Part shown: positions 45,514-58,825 of the stretch, piece after piece
Layout: every line of letters starts with the position of its first letter
How positions within the stretch are numbered: the first letter of the stretch is position 1
NCBI GenBank assembly: GCA_037954665.1
Contig: JBBMOL010000013.1
Location: 9,114,001-9,178,000, forward strand
Length of the DNA: 64,000 nucleotides
Origin: Laguncularia racemosa
Taxonomy: Eukaryota; Streptophyta; Magnoliopsida; Myrtales; Combretaceae
Direction: 5' to 3'
Made by a program: the position numbers and the translations under genes
The notes under the pieces: model-generated
Databases searched by the model: none
What the model was told of the DNA's origin: nothing
The model's input: only the letters and a program-made list of their open reading frames with translations

Positions 45514-47512
45514 TGTAACACCTCAAAACCTAGGCTACGTTGTTACTCGCCACGTATTCTTATCATACAAAAACACGTTAAGGCTCTAGTTGACTCCGGT
45601 ACCTCTTGATCCTGTAATTCCTGTACATTAACATTCAAATATATCTAGGACTTCTAACTTAATATAAAAACATTATAATTCATCCTTTAAACCTTGAAAC
45701 TAATTTAGCATAAATCTAAAATCAACAACTAATGCAGTGGAAGTTTATAAAACCTCTAAGTTACTATCCTTCACATACTATCAACTATTACATTAAAATA
45801 GCAAAGTTCTTCAAAATTTCTAATCACCATAGTAATAATAATAACCATTTTCTTCGTCTCTTTGTGGTTCACTCATTCTCAAGTTATCTTTTGGGTTATC
45901 ATCACCTTCAATACTTGCATCTAAAAAAAATGTTCCCCTAATGGTGAGCTAATGCTCAATACGTATAGCACAAGCACACGTGCATGAACAGGTATATATG
46001 CATTAAGCATTACTTAAACATAGGCAATCATTTCATAATACAATTTAAATCAACAAGCAACAACAAGGTACTTATGACCCCCTTAACACACTTAACCAAT
46101 TGGAATATGAATTGGTGATGGGAACTGCCACTATAAGTCCCACACCCATGAACACTCAATCCACTTAAACTTAGTGATAGGAACTGCCACTATGGACGCT
46201 AAACCCATGATTATTTAATCCACTTAAACTTAGTGATAAGAACCGCCACTATGAGCCCTACACCTATGATACACTTAAACTACTTAAACCTTAAACCAAC
46301 CTAGATCATTTCTAAGAACGAATCTACTAAAAATAGTGTCATGCAAGGATCATTGGGATGCTTACTAGGGATCTACCACTATGGGCTCTTAAGTCGAGCC
46401 AAATACATACAACAACCACTCAGCCACTTAAGTCAATTCATTCAACTTAATCAAATTCAATACATATACTAACTTAAACAAGCACGAAACAACACATAAG
46501 TTACACATACCTTAAATCCTAGCCTTAAGCACATTTAGTCCTGAACTTAAGCTAAGCTAAAATTTGTACAACATCAATACATTCTTCTTAGTATTAATCT
46601 AAGAATAGTATAATCCCTTAATTTCTCTTAATCTATTAGGTTATCTAGTCTTACTAACTATCTAGGTTATGGGAAAATTAGTTTAATTAAAAGTTAAATA
46701 AATATACAATTAAGTTATGTTTCGCTCAACACGCCCATGTTAAAGGCCATATAGCTTAACATGGGATAATACACAACTGTGTCAAAGATTGTCTACCTTT
46801 CTATAAGTTTTGGGTTTAGCACGGGTGAGACACAACCATGTGGGGAGGTTGTGCATCTTTCTGTAAGGTTTAGGTTTAACATAGGCGAGACACGACCATG
46901 TTGAGAGGTCGTGTATCTTATTGTGAAATATGAGTTTATCATGGTTGAAACACGGTTGTATTGAGAGGCTGTGTATCTCTCAGTATATTTTCGCAAACCC
47001 TGATTTCTCTTTAATTAATTCATCCTAATTCTAAATCTATTACTCTTAGATTTAAATTAACCCTAAAACATGGAATTTCTAATTAGATTATATGGATTAG
47101 TTTACTTACATCAAAACTTCTACGGATCATATCCTTGATCGATGGTTTTTCATGCTTATTATGTCATTTCTCCAATTCCAAATTTTAGAAGAACAAGGCA
47201 ATGTAATTGGGGTAAATCTTGAATTCGGTATTCTAATTAACGCTTTCATAATAAAGCCTTGCCTAGACGAGATTGGATTAGAATCTTATTGATTTCCTTT
47301 TAGTTGTCTTGTGCTTTAGAGAGCTTTGTTTCTATTCTTTGTGAGTTGTTACTGTGAGAAGGTGAAAAAGAGAAGTGCTCTAGGTCAACATGAGCTTATA
47401 TATCACCTCAAGAAATGTCTCATTTGCCCCTCAAGTTTTATGAAATCCCTCTTTTGACCTTAGTTATATTTTATAATACCTATTAAATAATATACTTATT
47501 TAGGTATTTACA
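45514..47512 (-). repeat. 3' LTR of the Tekay-like element
   Basis: 1999 bp. Contains three tandem copies of a unit of about 69 bp (46100-46265, aactgccactat-type) and four 60-bp units (46741-46980). It is longer than the 5' LTR mainly because of the 69-bp copies. Confidence 0.93.
46741..46980 (-). repeat. 60-bp tandem repeat with internal stem-loops in the LTR
   Basis: Four units in exact 60-bp register. Each contains an inverted pair such as acacgacc...ggtcgtgt around an atgttgaga loop. The same array is at 53701-53950, and a related one with different spacing lies at 62390-62620. Confidence 0.9.
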
Positions 47513-47529
47513 TTTTCCCCCTTTATAAA

Positions 47530-48600
47530 AACTTTCGTCCTCAAAAGTACCTAATTTTAAAATAGCTTTGGATATTTCTTCCCCATCTCTTCTTCTAATT
47601 CCCATGTTGCTTCTTATTCTGTTTGATTGATCCATTGCACTTTAACATAGGGAATTGTTCCACATCTTAGCACTTGTTTTTTGGTGTTTACATTTTTAAC
47701 GGGTTTCTCATAGACGATAGGTTTAGCTACACATTCAACAGTTCTAAAGCTACTATTTAATCTAGGTCGGGTATATACTTCCTTATCATGGATACATGGA
47801 ATATGTCATGTACTCTTGCCAAACTTGGTCAAAGAGCTAACATGTAAGCTACTATACCTATTTTTTCCAATATCTTAAATGGGCTTATGTACCTTGGGTT
47901 TAGTTTTCCCCTCAACCCAAATCGGATTACTCCTTTTGTTAGAGAAATTCTTAGTAGGACCTTATCCCTTACTTGAAATTCCAAAAGGTGTCTTCTTTTG
48001 TATGCATAGCTCTTTTGCCTGGATTGAGCGGTCTATATTCTCTGCCTAATTAGTTTCACCTTGTCCATTGCTTCCTATACTAATTCTAACTCTATCATCT
48101 GTCTTTCTCCCACTTCATCCGAATGTAGTGGGGATCTGTACCTTCTTCCATAAAAAGCATTATAAGGAGCCATCTGGATCATTGCCTAGCAGCTATTGTT
48201 ATAAGCAAACTCTACTAGAGGTATATGCTCATTCCAATTATCTCTAAAATCTAGTGCACATGCTTTAAGCAAAATTTCCAGTATCTATATGTTCCTCTTA
48301 AACTAACTATCCATCTGTGGTGGAACATCATGTTGAACTACAGTTTGGTGCCCAATGCTTTATATAAGTTGCTCCGGAATCTACTTACAAACCTCGTATC
48401 TCTTTCAGAAGTGGTGGTCATTAGCACACCATATAATCTGACTATCTTTTGTATGTATATCTTAGTCAGTTTCTCCAACTTATATCCTATCTTGATAATT
48501 ATAAAATGAGCAAACTTAATCAACCTATCTACTATAACCCAAACTGCATCTTGTTTCTCCCTGGTATTCGAGAGGGCTATAACAAAGTCTATTGTCACAT
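47530..48600 (-). pseudogene. Tekay-like integrase remnant
   Basis: The 86-codon open stretch at 48598-48338 carries MTIDFVIALSNTREKQDAVW (first catalytic Asp), VDRLIKFAHF, and SERDTRFVSRF, where the family has SDRDPRF (second Asp position altered). Downstream pieces: DNWNEHIPLVEFAYNNS, GRRYRSPL, FQVRDKVLLRIS, and the tail VHDIFHVSMIRKYIPD near 47750. The enzyme would insert the element into the chromosome. Confidence 0.88.
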
Positions 48601-50900
48601 GGTCTCACTTCTACTCTAATACTAGAAGAGGCTATGATTCTCCACCCGATATTTTATGTTCTATTATGATCTGTTGACATGTGAGGCATTTGACTACATA
48701 CTCAACTATCTCTCTTTTCATGTTTTTCCACCAGTAGTGACTCTTCTAGTCTTTATACATTTTAGTGCTCATAAGGTGTATTGTATAGGTTGAATAATGT
48801 ACTTCTTTCATTATCTCTTTCTTCAATTCTGTATCCTTTGGTATACATAGTCTCGTTTTCTATTTCAAGATCCTCTGCATCCAAGTTTAATTCCAAAGCC
48901 TTACTTTGTTTCATTTTACTCTCGATCTCTTGAATGTCTTTATCTTCTATCTGACTAGCTTTAATTTTATCCATTATGGTTAGCTGTATTCTTAAGGTAG
49001 CCATTTTTGCTCCCACTTCTTGTGTTAAGATCTCTAGTTTCACTTTACACATGTTTTCTAATAGCTCTTTTTACAAAGTGATGAGAGTGGCTACATTACC
49101 TTATTTCTTTCTATTATGGGCATCTGTCACCACATTAGCCTTTCCTAGATGGTATTGTATCTTTAGGTCAAAATCTTTTATCAACTTTAACCATTTTTCT
49201 GTCCCATATTCAACTCTTTTGTGTAAAGATATACTTTAGGCTCCTGTAATCCGTAAATGTTCTACACTTCTCTCCATATAAATAATGTCTCTATAGTTTC
49301 AAGGCTAGTACTATAGCTACCAACTCTAAGTCATGTGTTGGGTAGTTTTTCTCATACGGCTTCAATTAGCGGGGATGTATAAGCTATTACTTGATCACCT
49401 TGCATCAACACATATCCTAACTCATGAACTAAGGCATCACTATATATTGTAAATTATTCTCCACTCTTGGGCAAGGTCAAAATTGGCATTGACACAAATT
49501 CCTCTTTGAGCATCTGAAAGCTGGCTTCACCTTTGTCATCTCACTCAAATCTTACATTTTTTGTGTTAGTCTAATGAAAGGAGTTGTTATTTTAGAAAAC
49601 CCCTCTACAAATCTTCTGCAGTAGCTTGTCAGACTTAGGAAGCTTTTAACCTCTGTAACTATCTTTTATCTATGACAGTCCACTACTGCTCTCACCTTTT
49701 ATGGGTCCACAAATATCCTATCTCTATTGACCACATGACCTAGGAACATTACTTGTGATAGTCAAAATTTACACTTACTGAACTTGACATATAACTTTTC
49801 TTCTTATAACCTACCCAATACTAGTCTCAAGTGTTCTTCATGCCCTACGGTGCTTTTAGAGTATATCAAGATATTGTTTATAAAGAAGATTACAAATTTA
49901 TCTAGAAAATCCTTGAATATTTTGTTCATTAAGTCCATGAATGTAGCTGATGTATTCGTTAGTCCAAATGGCATCACTAAAAACATATATGGTCCTAAAT
50001 GCTATCTTCTGAATGTGTTCTTCTTTAATTCTTAATTACTGGTAGCTGATCTCATATTTACTTTTGAGAATGCTTAAGATCCTTATAGGTCAAACAAGTC
50101 ATCTATCCTAGGGAGAGGATATTTGTTCTTAATAGTGACCTTGTTCAACTCTCTATAGTCTATACAGAGTCTCATACTTCCGTCTTTCTTCTTAACAAAT
50201 AAGATTGGTGCACCCTAAGGGGAGACACTAAACCTGATAAAACCTTTATCCTATAGATCTTGTAACCGTTTCCTCAATTCTTCCAATTCTACTAGTGCCA
50301 TTCTGTAAACTAGGTTTGATATTTGTATTGTGCCATGTACTAAACCAATGTTAAATTCTATCTCTTTAGCTGGGGATAAATTAAGAAGGTCTTTTGAAAA
50401 CACTTCTAGAAATTCCTTCACTATATATATCATTTCCATTTTGGTTTCTTCACTAGCTTCAACAGATATAGTTGTCAGTACATTCTTTCCCCATATCTCA
50501 TAAGTTGATAATCTAGTGAGTCTCTACACTTCTAATTTATACTCAAAGTACTCTTCTTCGTGTATATTAAACTGCACAATCATATTGTGATAGTCAATAA
50601 TGACATGGTACTTTGACAGTTAATTGACACCCAAAATAATGTCAAACTTTGTCATCTTTAATATTAGAAGGTATGCTGGCACTACCCTACCTTATATCTC
50701 TATTCCCACTCCCTAGCATATCCTACTTATCTTCCCTCCAACTCCCAGAGGAGTATCAATAGCCAGATAATCATTCATGTGTTCAACATTTAATATACAT
50801 GTGCATACAAAATTCTCAGACACATAGGATACAGATGCACCTGTATTAAATAGCACATAAGCATTGCAAGAGTGTATTGGAAACATACTTGCAATGTTGT
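48600..50900 (-). pseudogene. Tekay-like protease, reverse transcriptase and RNase H, catalytic Asp replaced by Asn
   Basis: The protease at about 50860 reads YVLFNTGASVSYVSE, with NTGA in place of DTGA. The linker EFLEVFSKDLLNLSPAKEI then VYRMALVELEELRKRLQDL is typical of the family. RT follows with IDYRELNKVTIKNKYPLPR (about 50160), FLVMPFGLTNTSATFMDL, and FFINNILIYSKS at about 49880, where the catalytic pair Asp-Asp is Asn-Asn. Then come KCKF, FLGHVVNRD and RNase H pieces (THDLELVAIVLALKL). All three changes are explained by G-to-A on the coding strand. Confidence 0.88.
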
Positions 50901-51013
50901 CTACGTTAGGGATGTCTTAGTGCTACTGTTGCTGGATAGCAAACACCTTAGTAAGAACTCTTTGTCTAGGACCCCCTACCTGTGGTTTACTACCCTATCC
51001 TTTCACTAGTGGT

Positions 51014-52160
51014 TTAACTGCCTATTGGATTAGGCTTGCTTGATTTCTGGCTTGTCCTTGAGGATAGTTGACTGCCTCGTGTCCTTTCTAATTGCACATA
51101 TGACAAAAAAATTAAGGGAACTGGTCTCTCCGTGCAGTGTCTACTAATATGTTTTGTCTTCCCACAGGAGAAGCATGCCCCATCCGACCATCTGCACTCT
51201 CTCAGCTCATGAGACCCATAACATCTAGTACATTTAACATTTAGGCCTACTACAAGAAGGGTCAAAGGCACTTATCTGATTTGTAAAAGAGGAGCTGCAA
51301 CACTCTGTATTCTACTCTACTGCACATGTTGTCTTTTACCCTTATCTTACCCAATTTCACTTGAGATAGGTCCTTTTTCCCGGAGTTATTGCTGCTCTAT
51401 AGCTTTTCTATTCTTCAATGCTCTTTTTGTTCTACTCGAGGTACTTAGCCTTATCAACCATTTTAGCATAGGTATTCAATTGAAAGGCTTCTATTATAAG
51501 TTGTAGATCCAAATGTAAACCTCTTAGAAACCTTCTGGCTTAAGACCTATCATCGTTACGCACATTCTTATAAAGGAACTGGATGAGGTGGTTCACCTCT
51601 GCCTCAAATTCTTCAACTATTTGACCCCTTTATTCACTACTGTAGTATTCATTTTCCATCCTGTCTCTAAAGCTGCTAGAGAAGTACCTCTAATAAAATA
51701 GTTCCTTAAACATTGTCCAGTTTATGCGTTCCCTTACAAGTCTAGGAACTGAGGCCTACCATTTTGTTGCAATTCTTTTTAACATGAATGCAGCATAATT
51801 GATTTTCCTATCTTCTGGTATTTGAAAGATAATAAAGGTTTTCTCCATTTCCTATACCCAATCTGCAACTTGAATTGGGTCATCTACTATAGGGTTGAAT
51901 TCCTTAGCTACCCTAATGAACCTATCAAAGCTAATGGATTCATTGACATTTCTACATTGTGGGACATTAGGGGCTTAGTGTTGTTGTGCTAACAATCCCA
52001 TTAGGTGATTCACAGTATGGAGTAACTGAATTGTCTCTTTAGCTATTTAACCCCTTTCCCCTTATGGTTATTAATTATGGATTTTCTCCTCATTAGAGTT
52101 ATCACGCCCAGCACCCCTTCTAGCTTCTTGATCCAGAGATTCTTCTTGGAGGCATTCTTT
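51014..52160 (-). pseudogene. Tekay-like gag remnant with two zinc knuckles
   Basis: The gag core at 51740-51480 reads FKELFYQRYFSSSFRDRM then EFEAEVNHLIQF and RRFLRGLHLDLQ. Two CCHC-like knuckles at 51230-51120 read CTRCYGSHELREC and CFSCGKTKHISRHC. Gag assembles particles and packages RNA. Several stops interrupt it. Confidence 0.85.
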
Positions 52161-52587
52161 TGATAAGAGACAACCACATAGACTTAAAGTTAATATCGGT
52201 CTATGTTAGTATCATATGTGTAGGTATATACACATATACCACTACACATAATGTTTACTTATATATATAACTTAGTAGTTAAAAGAAGGCAAGTAAAATA
52301 ATAATATAAGAAAATAATTAAATAAATAAATAATCGCCCCATATTTTTCCTACTCTCTTCATGTCTCACTCTCCTATAGTTCAAGTACCTAATTTCTATA
52401 AAGATCATATCCTATGTTCTATTGTTTGAAACTTATGTCTAATGATCAATACTTAATTTTTTAAGGATCAACAACCTAAGTTTTTTAAGATCATCAACCT
52501 ATGCTCTATAGATTAAAACCTAAGTCTCATAGATCATCAACCTATTCTTTATAGATCCAAGCTTAAGTCCCTAAGATTATAAACCTA

Positions 52588-52600
52588 GGCTCTGATACCA
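52588..52600 (-). other. Primer-binding site of the Tekay-like element
   Basis: Minus strand tggtatcagagcc, complementary to initiator Met tRNA, separated from the LTR end by gcttagg. Confidence 0.9.
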
Positions 52601-52607
52601 CCTAAGC

Positions 52608-54492
52608 TGTAATGCCCCAAAACCCAAGCTGTGCTACTACTCACCATGTGTCCTTATTACACAAGAACACTTTAAGGCTTTAGTCTACTTCGGTACCTCT
52701 TAATTATGTAATTCCTGTACATCAACATTCAAATATATTTATTACTTCTAACTTAAAAACATTACAATTCATCCTTTAAACCTTGAAACCAATCTATCAT
52801 AAATCCATAATCAACAACCAATGTAGCGGAAGTCTATAAAATCTCTAAGTTACTACCCTTCATATAATACTAACTATTACATCCAAATAGCAAAGTTCTT
52901 TATAATTTCTAATCACTATAGTAATAATGATAGTCATCTTCTTCCTCTCTTTATAGTTTACCTAATCTCAAGTTATCATCTGGGTTATTATCTCTCTTAA
53001 TACCTACATCTAAAAAAAAAATATTCCCCGAAGGCTGAGCTAATGCCCAATATGTATAGCACAAGCATACACGCATGAACAAACATGAATAAGTATCATA
53101 TACATTATGTAGTACTTAAACACAGGTAACCATTTTATGATACAATTTAAGTCTGCAAGTAACAACAAAGTACTCATGACCCCTCAACACACTTAACCAA
53201 TTAGAACATGAATTGGTGATGGAAACTACCACTATAGGCCCCACATCTATGATGCATTTAAACCACTTAAACCTTAAACCAACCCAAATCATTTCCAAGT
53301 ATGACTTCACTAGGGATAGTGTCACGTAAGGATCATTGGGGTGCTTGCTAGAGATCTACCACTACGGCCCCCTAGTTCGAGCTAAACACATGCAACAACC
53401 ACTTAAGCCAATTCATTTAACTTAATCAATTTCAATACGTATACTAATTTAAACAAGCACAAAACAACACACAAGTTACACATACCTTAAATCCTAGCTT
53501 TAAGCACATCTAGTCCTGAACTTAAACTAAGTTGAAATATATACAATATCAATACATTCTTCTTAGTACTAATCTAAGAATAATATAATCCCTTAATTTC
53601 TCTTAATCTATTAGGTTATCTAAATTCTTACTAGCTATTTAGGTTGTGTGAAAATTAATTTAATTAGAAGTTAAATAGATATATAATTAAGTTATGTTTC
53701 ACTTAACACGACCATGTTGGAGGTCATGTAGCTTAACATGAGATAATACAGGACCGTGTCAAAGGTTGTGTATCTTTCCGTAAGTTTTGGTTTTAGCATA
53801 GGTGAGATACGACCATGTTGGGAAACTGTGTATCTTTCTGTAAGATTTAGGTTTAACACAGGCGAGCTACAACCATGTTGGAAGGTTGTGTATCTTTCTA
53901 TGAAATCTAGGTTTAACACAATCGAAACACGGCCATGTTAAAAGATTGTGTATTTCTTTATACATCTTTGCAAACCCTAATTTCTCTCTTGTAAATTCAT
54001 CTTAATTCTAATTCTATTACTCCTAGATTTAAATTAACCTTAAAACATGGAATTTCTAATTAGATTACACAGATTAGTTTACTTACATCAAGATTTCCGC
54101 AAATCATATCCTTGATTAATGGATTTTAATACTTGTTATGTCCTTTCTCTAATTCCGAATTTCAAAAGAACAAGGTGATGTAACTAGGGTAAATCTTGAA
54201 TTTGGTATTCTAATTAACACTTTCGTAGTAAAGCCTTACTTGGACGAGATTGGATTAGAATCTTGTTGATTTTCCTTTAGTGGTCTTGTGCTTTAAATAG
54301 CGTTTTTCCTATTTTTTGTGAGTTGTTACTATAAGAAGGTGAAAAAGATAAGTGCTCTAGGTCAACATGTGCTTATATATCATCCTAAGAAAATGTCTCA
54401 TTTACCCCCCTCAAGTTTTATGAAATCCCTCTTTTGACCTTAGTTATATTTTATAATACCTATTAAATAATATATTTATTTGAGTATTTATA
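52608..54492 (-). repeat. 5' LTR of the Tekay-like element
   Basis: 1885 bp, with only one copy of the 69-bp unit (about 53210-53280) but the same 60-bp array at 53701-53950. Confidence 0.93.
53701..53950 (-). repeat. 60-bp tandem repeat in the other LTR
   Basis: Four units in 60-bp register matching 46741-46980, with most stem pairs weakened by point changes. Confidence 0.9.
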
Positions 54493-57400
54493 ATGTGTCT
54501 ACAAAAGGTTAGTATATCCATTTCAACTAGTTAAAGCCTAGCATAGTGTGGAGTTTCTTTTTAAAATATATTTATGATAATGAAAATAATATGTTTATAC
54601 GAAAGATTATTGTAATTAATATGTTAATATAAATTCATATCTAAAAGATTATATGAATGCAATTATTTGACTATATAAATATATTTATATATTAATGATT
54701 AATGTAGTTATTGATGGTTATAAAATGTCATAATATTTAGAAAATTAATCCTTTGAGTTGTGAGAATGTAGTATCATATTCTAAGAGTTGCATCATTTTA
54801 TATTTAGATTTGTAATAGTTTGCAACTTTTCTATAAATGACATGCTATTCCTATATATAAAGGATAAGTCTCTTGAGGAATAAAACATTAATAGTAAGAA
54901 ATCTTGTTAATGAAAATGTGATGTGATGGTATAGAATTAGGTATTGATGTCTCTACATTGTTGACCAATGAGTCGTTGAGATATGAGTTAATATGTTAGG
55001 AGGAAACTGTAGCTAGGTTATATTGGTATAATGGAATACATTTTTTAGACAGTTGCAATTAATTAGTTGTACTAATGGCAAGTCCAATGACACTATGGGT
55101 TGAGATTAATTTGTGCTTGGCTTTGCAATTTTGGAAGCACCAACACCACATGTTTGAGGTGTTTAAGAGTATTTATACCATATGTTATTCTTATTTATGG
55201 TTTAAGTAGGGTAACTCTTGCATACTCATGTAGTGATATGAGCATGCGTCAATTGTGTAAGTCATGCCATCTTAAGCATGAAATAATATATTTACTCAAT
55301 ATATTTATACATTGAAAAATTAATACAAATGCTTGACTTGCTAACAAATCTTATGATATCTCTTTTACACATATCAATACAAGTGGCGTAATTTTTTAAA
55401 ATAATTACAACTTTTCCACTATTTAATGCAAAACAACACCACTCTTTACTTGTACAATATTTTACTTATATATGTTAAAGGATTATAGCTTTTATCTTCA
55501 ATTAATGGAAAACAACTCTCACATAAAACTTAAATATATTATTGAAGAGAGTTAAATTTGATTAATGTGCTTTAAACCTAGCAATTGCTTAAATTTGACT
55601 TTTTAGGCTAAAGTGATAGGGTTTAAAAAGCCAAACCCATATTTAGGATGATCAATGAAAATTTGATATGATAGACTTGGAACAGAGATCATAAGATCAA
55701 CCTATTTGATACTAACCTTTCTCTATGAGGTTTATGCATTAAAGAAGGATTTCGTTAAGCTTAGATCCAAGAGAAGCCTGTTTAAGAATCCATCAATGAA
55801 AAGACTCATTCTGGTCATCAATAGTCAATGCAATCCAACGAATGACATCAACAGCTAAACTCTATAAATACTTAAGGTCGCTTCTCATTTTAAAGAGAAG
55901 AATTTTAGACAAATGTTGTTATGCTATTGGATTCCTATCTTACAAGATCAAACACACATCATTAATGGTGGAGTTTGATATCGGTAGTAGTGGAGTTTGA
56001 TACTATTGAGTTCTTTCACATGTCACTAATATGTTTGAGCCTATTAAGATTGTCTCCTTCACCTTTATGTCTCCTTACCTAATCATCCCAAGTACATGAG
56101 TTTAACTCTTTAGGCCTTGTTACTTTTGCTTAAAAAGTCAAGTTTAAGCCATTCTTGAGTTTAAAGTCCATAAATTGAATTTAACCTTCTACAATTACAT
56201 TACATTTCTATATAATTAAATCATGGTATTCTTAATATGTTAATTATAATAATCTTTTAAGTAAAGTTATGACTTTTTTCGATAAATATATTTTATCAAT
56301 AATCACAAATAACACAAACTTTTTATCTAGTTATTCATGGATCAAGTAATTTTCCAAATATCATATTTTAGACCAAAAAAGTTCATACACGAAATGTTTA
56401 TGCATAATATACAAACCAAAAACTACAATTTAAGAAGACCATATTCTATAGTTTTATTCACATATAAATAGGGAAAGTTTTTCTTTAATCAATTCTTACT
56501 TTCTCTAAATAGAAATAGTTATTTCGCACCACTTATATGTGAACATGTTATTTTAAAGAAAAAAATGTGCAATTTGTCTCATATTAGCAATCAAGATGAG
56601 AGTGAATTAAGTGCTTTAAGTATTAAAACTTTTTAAAAAATGATCCATTTTGATTACCAAGTGATGGAAATCAACTAAGTATAGTAGTGAAAATAAATAA
56701 ATATCATGAAAATTTAAAAGTTTATAAATAAGAAGATTAGGTAAGAGAATAATTTGTAAATGGTTCCACTTTACACATCTATCAACTCTTCCAGCCTTTA
56801 CTTGTTGGGGATCAAGTTCTCTTTAGTGGTTGTTTCACTATATCAAAAACTAAAAAACTTGAGGCTTATAATGGTTTACCAACATTTGACACAGTTACTA
56901 CTTTGCCATCTAGTTTGTCAACAAGTTATTTTATAAGCTATAGTAAATAAATGTAACCTTTTAGAAACTACCACTTCTGATAAATGAACACGGTTATGGG
57001 GGAAAAAAAATCTAACTCCACTACAAGTTTAGTACTTAATTAGAAATACAATAGAAATAAAACTTGATTAGCTTGATTGTTTTCATGCTTTGTATCATAT
57101 ATTTTTTATATCTTTTTCAATGACATATTATATGTATTTACAACAGAATTTCATTGGTTAATTTCGAATTATTGATGTCAAGTCCTTGATTCAAACCTTC
57201 TTGAGCGTATCCTTTGGGCTTTTATTCTCCAATCTTATCTCGATGATATCCCTTACTTCATTCTCTTGTTGATGATAAGAAGTATTTTATTGTGATTAAT
57301 ATTAAGTGTATTAAATGTTGATAATCATCTTATAAATGTCTTGCTTTTTATATTCTTGTTATAATGATTTAACTTCTTTTATGATTCATGTAGGAACTTC

Positions 57401-58825
57401 TAATTGCGTGACGATGAAAAATCCTCATAATATTTGAATTCAACTTTAGTGAAATGGGTTAAATATATTAACTTAAAATATTCAACTGATAGTGGTAGGT
57501 TTTGAAATCTTGTCTAACTTATATTTTTTGAAGAAAACTTGAATAATCAATCCTTTCTTGTATTTGAAAATGATGTGTTGAGTTGTTTCCAACTTCTAAT
57601 AACTAGATTCCAATAGATAATCTCAATCAACCAATCCATATTTGTATAGATTAATATAATTTCTTCATATAGATATGTTTCTTCCAATTCAATTAGTTTT
57701 CGTATTAAATTAAGTTTTGATAGCTTCCAACGAGTTCATTTGGATTAAGATTTCCTTTAATTTCAAATGTTGCTTCTAATTCTTTCATAAATTCATATTC
57801 ATCCTTGTTTATTTCCAAAACACATTATCCATATACTTCTCTAATATATAATTTCGGAAAAAAGATGTTTTTTCAGTTGTTCAGTAATAGTGGCCATTCA
57901 AAAAACTATATTATTAGTTTAATTTTTTTAAGCTTTTATGTACAATACCTTTTTGATATTTTCCAATGGGTATCATACTCCAAACTCACTAGTCACCACA
58001 ACTCAATTATTTAAATGGCACACTCTCTTTTTACTCTCTTTCTATAACTCTCCATTTATTTGACACACACTTATTATAGCATTGCAGTTTTGCAATTTCT
58101 CTCTATTAAAGTCTTCCCACTATTGCTTTTTTTTAATCTTCTTTTTACAATGAAAACAAGTTTCATTGAAGGTAAAGTTTGTTACTAGACAACAATTTTC
58201 AATTGACCTTCCTTTCTCAATGCCATCTTCCTACAATGGTTTTGGTAATTTCATTTTTATCTAAAATATTTATGAGTTATGGTTTACATGTTCCATTCAT
58301 AGAGAAGTAATGAATGATAATAGCATCTTTATCTATCTATATGTATCTATGATATTACATTTTATATACATTTTCTCCATACCAATGGTGGTTATTAGCT
58401 TATAACAATAAATTTCTACTGCACGATTAACTATTCCACAACTACTTTTAGTGGCATGTTTTTATACTATGCATGCTCCTTTAATAACCTATTGTTTATG
58501 TAATAGTTGAAACAAGAATCGAAACTCTTCCCATCCCCTCTCTCTTAAATAGAAGCACTATATGATTAGTTCAACGGAATTTTTATGGTAATCGCAATTT
58601 CTTTGCATGCTTTAATCTCATGTGTATGTAAAGTTAAAACGACATAGTTGGCATGTCTATACATGATAATGTGAATGTTCTTATTAAATGGGTTTTATAT
58701 TTGTAGATACTTTTTGGATCATGACAATAATCTTAAAAGTGAAGCCCTTTTGAACAAGACAATGAAGTGGCAATAAAATTACATTTAGTTACAACTCTTC
58801 TACTTTAAATGTATTTCATAGTGTA
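54493..58825. other. AT-rich sequence, no gene seen
   Basis: Short chance ORFs only (for example 55100-55315). No protein family, LTR or inverted repeat was recognised. Confidence 0.55.

Larger units (their letters stand above)
45514..54492 (-). mobile_element. Complete, inactive Tekay/Del-like Ty3/gypsy retrotransposon
   Basis: 8979 bp with LTRs at 45514-47512 (3') and 52608-54492 (5'). A primer-binding site tggtatcagagcc lies on the minus strand at 52600-52588, set eight bases in from the LTR. The polypurine tract aaagggggaaaa is at 47524-47513. Target duplication acgtg/atgtg (45509-45513 and 54493-54497, one mismatch). Internal minus-strand order is gag, double zinc knuckle, protease, RT, RNase H, integrase and a C-terminal tail, as in Tekay/Del chromoviruses. 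Stops are everywhere. Confidence 0.93.

Noticed and set aside
46741..46980. CRISPR-like regular repeats
   Set aside because: The 60-bp units are contiguous with no unique spacers, lie in an LTR, and the genome is a plant's.
55100..55315. 71-codon plus-strand ORF in the AT-rich right-hand region
   Set aside because: Isolated, no known motif, no neighbouring exons; length expected by chance.
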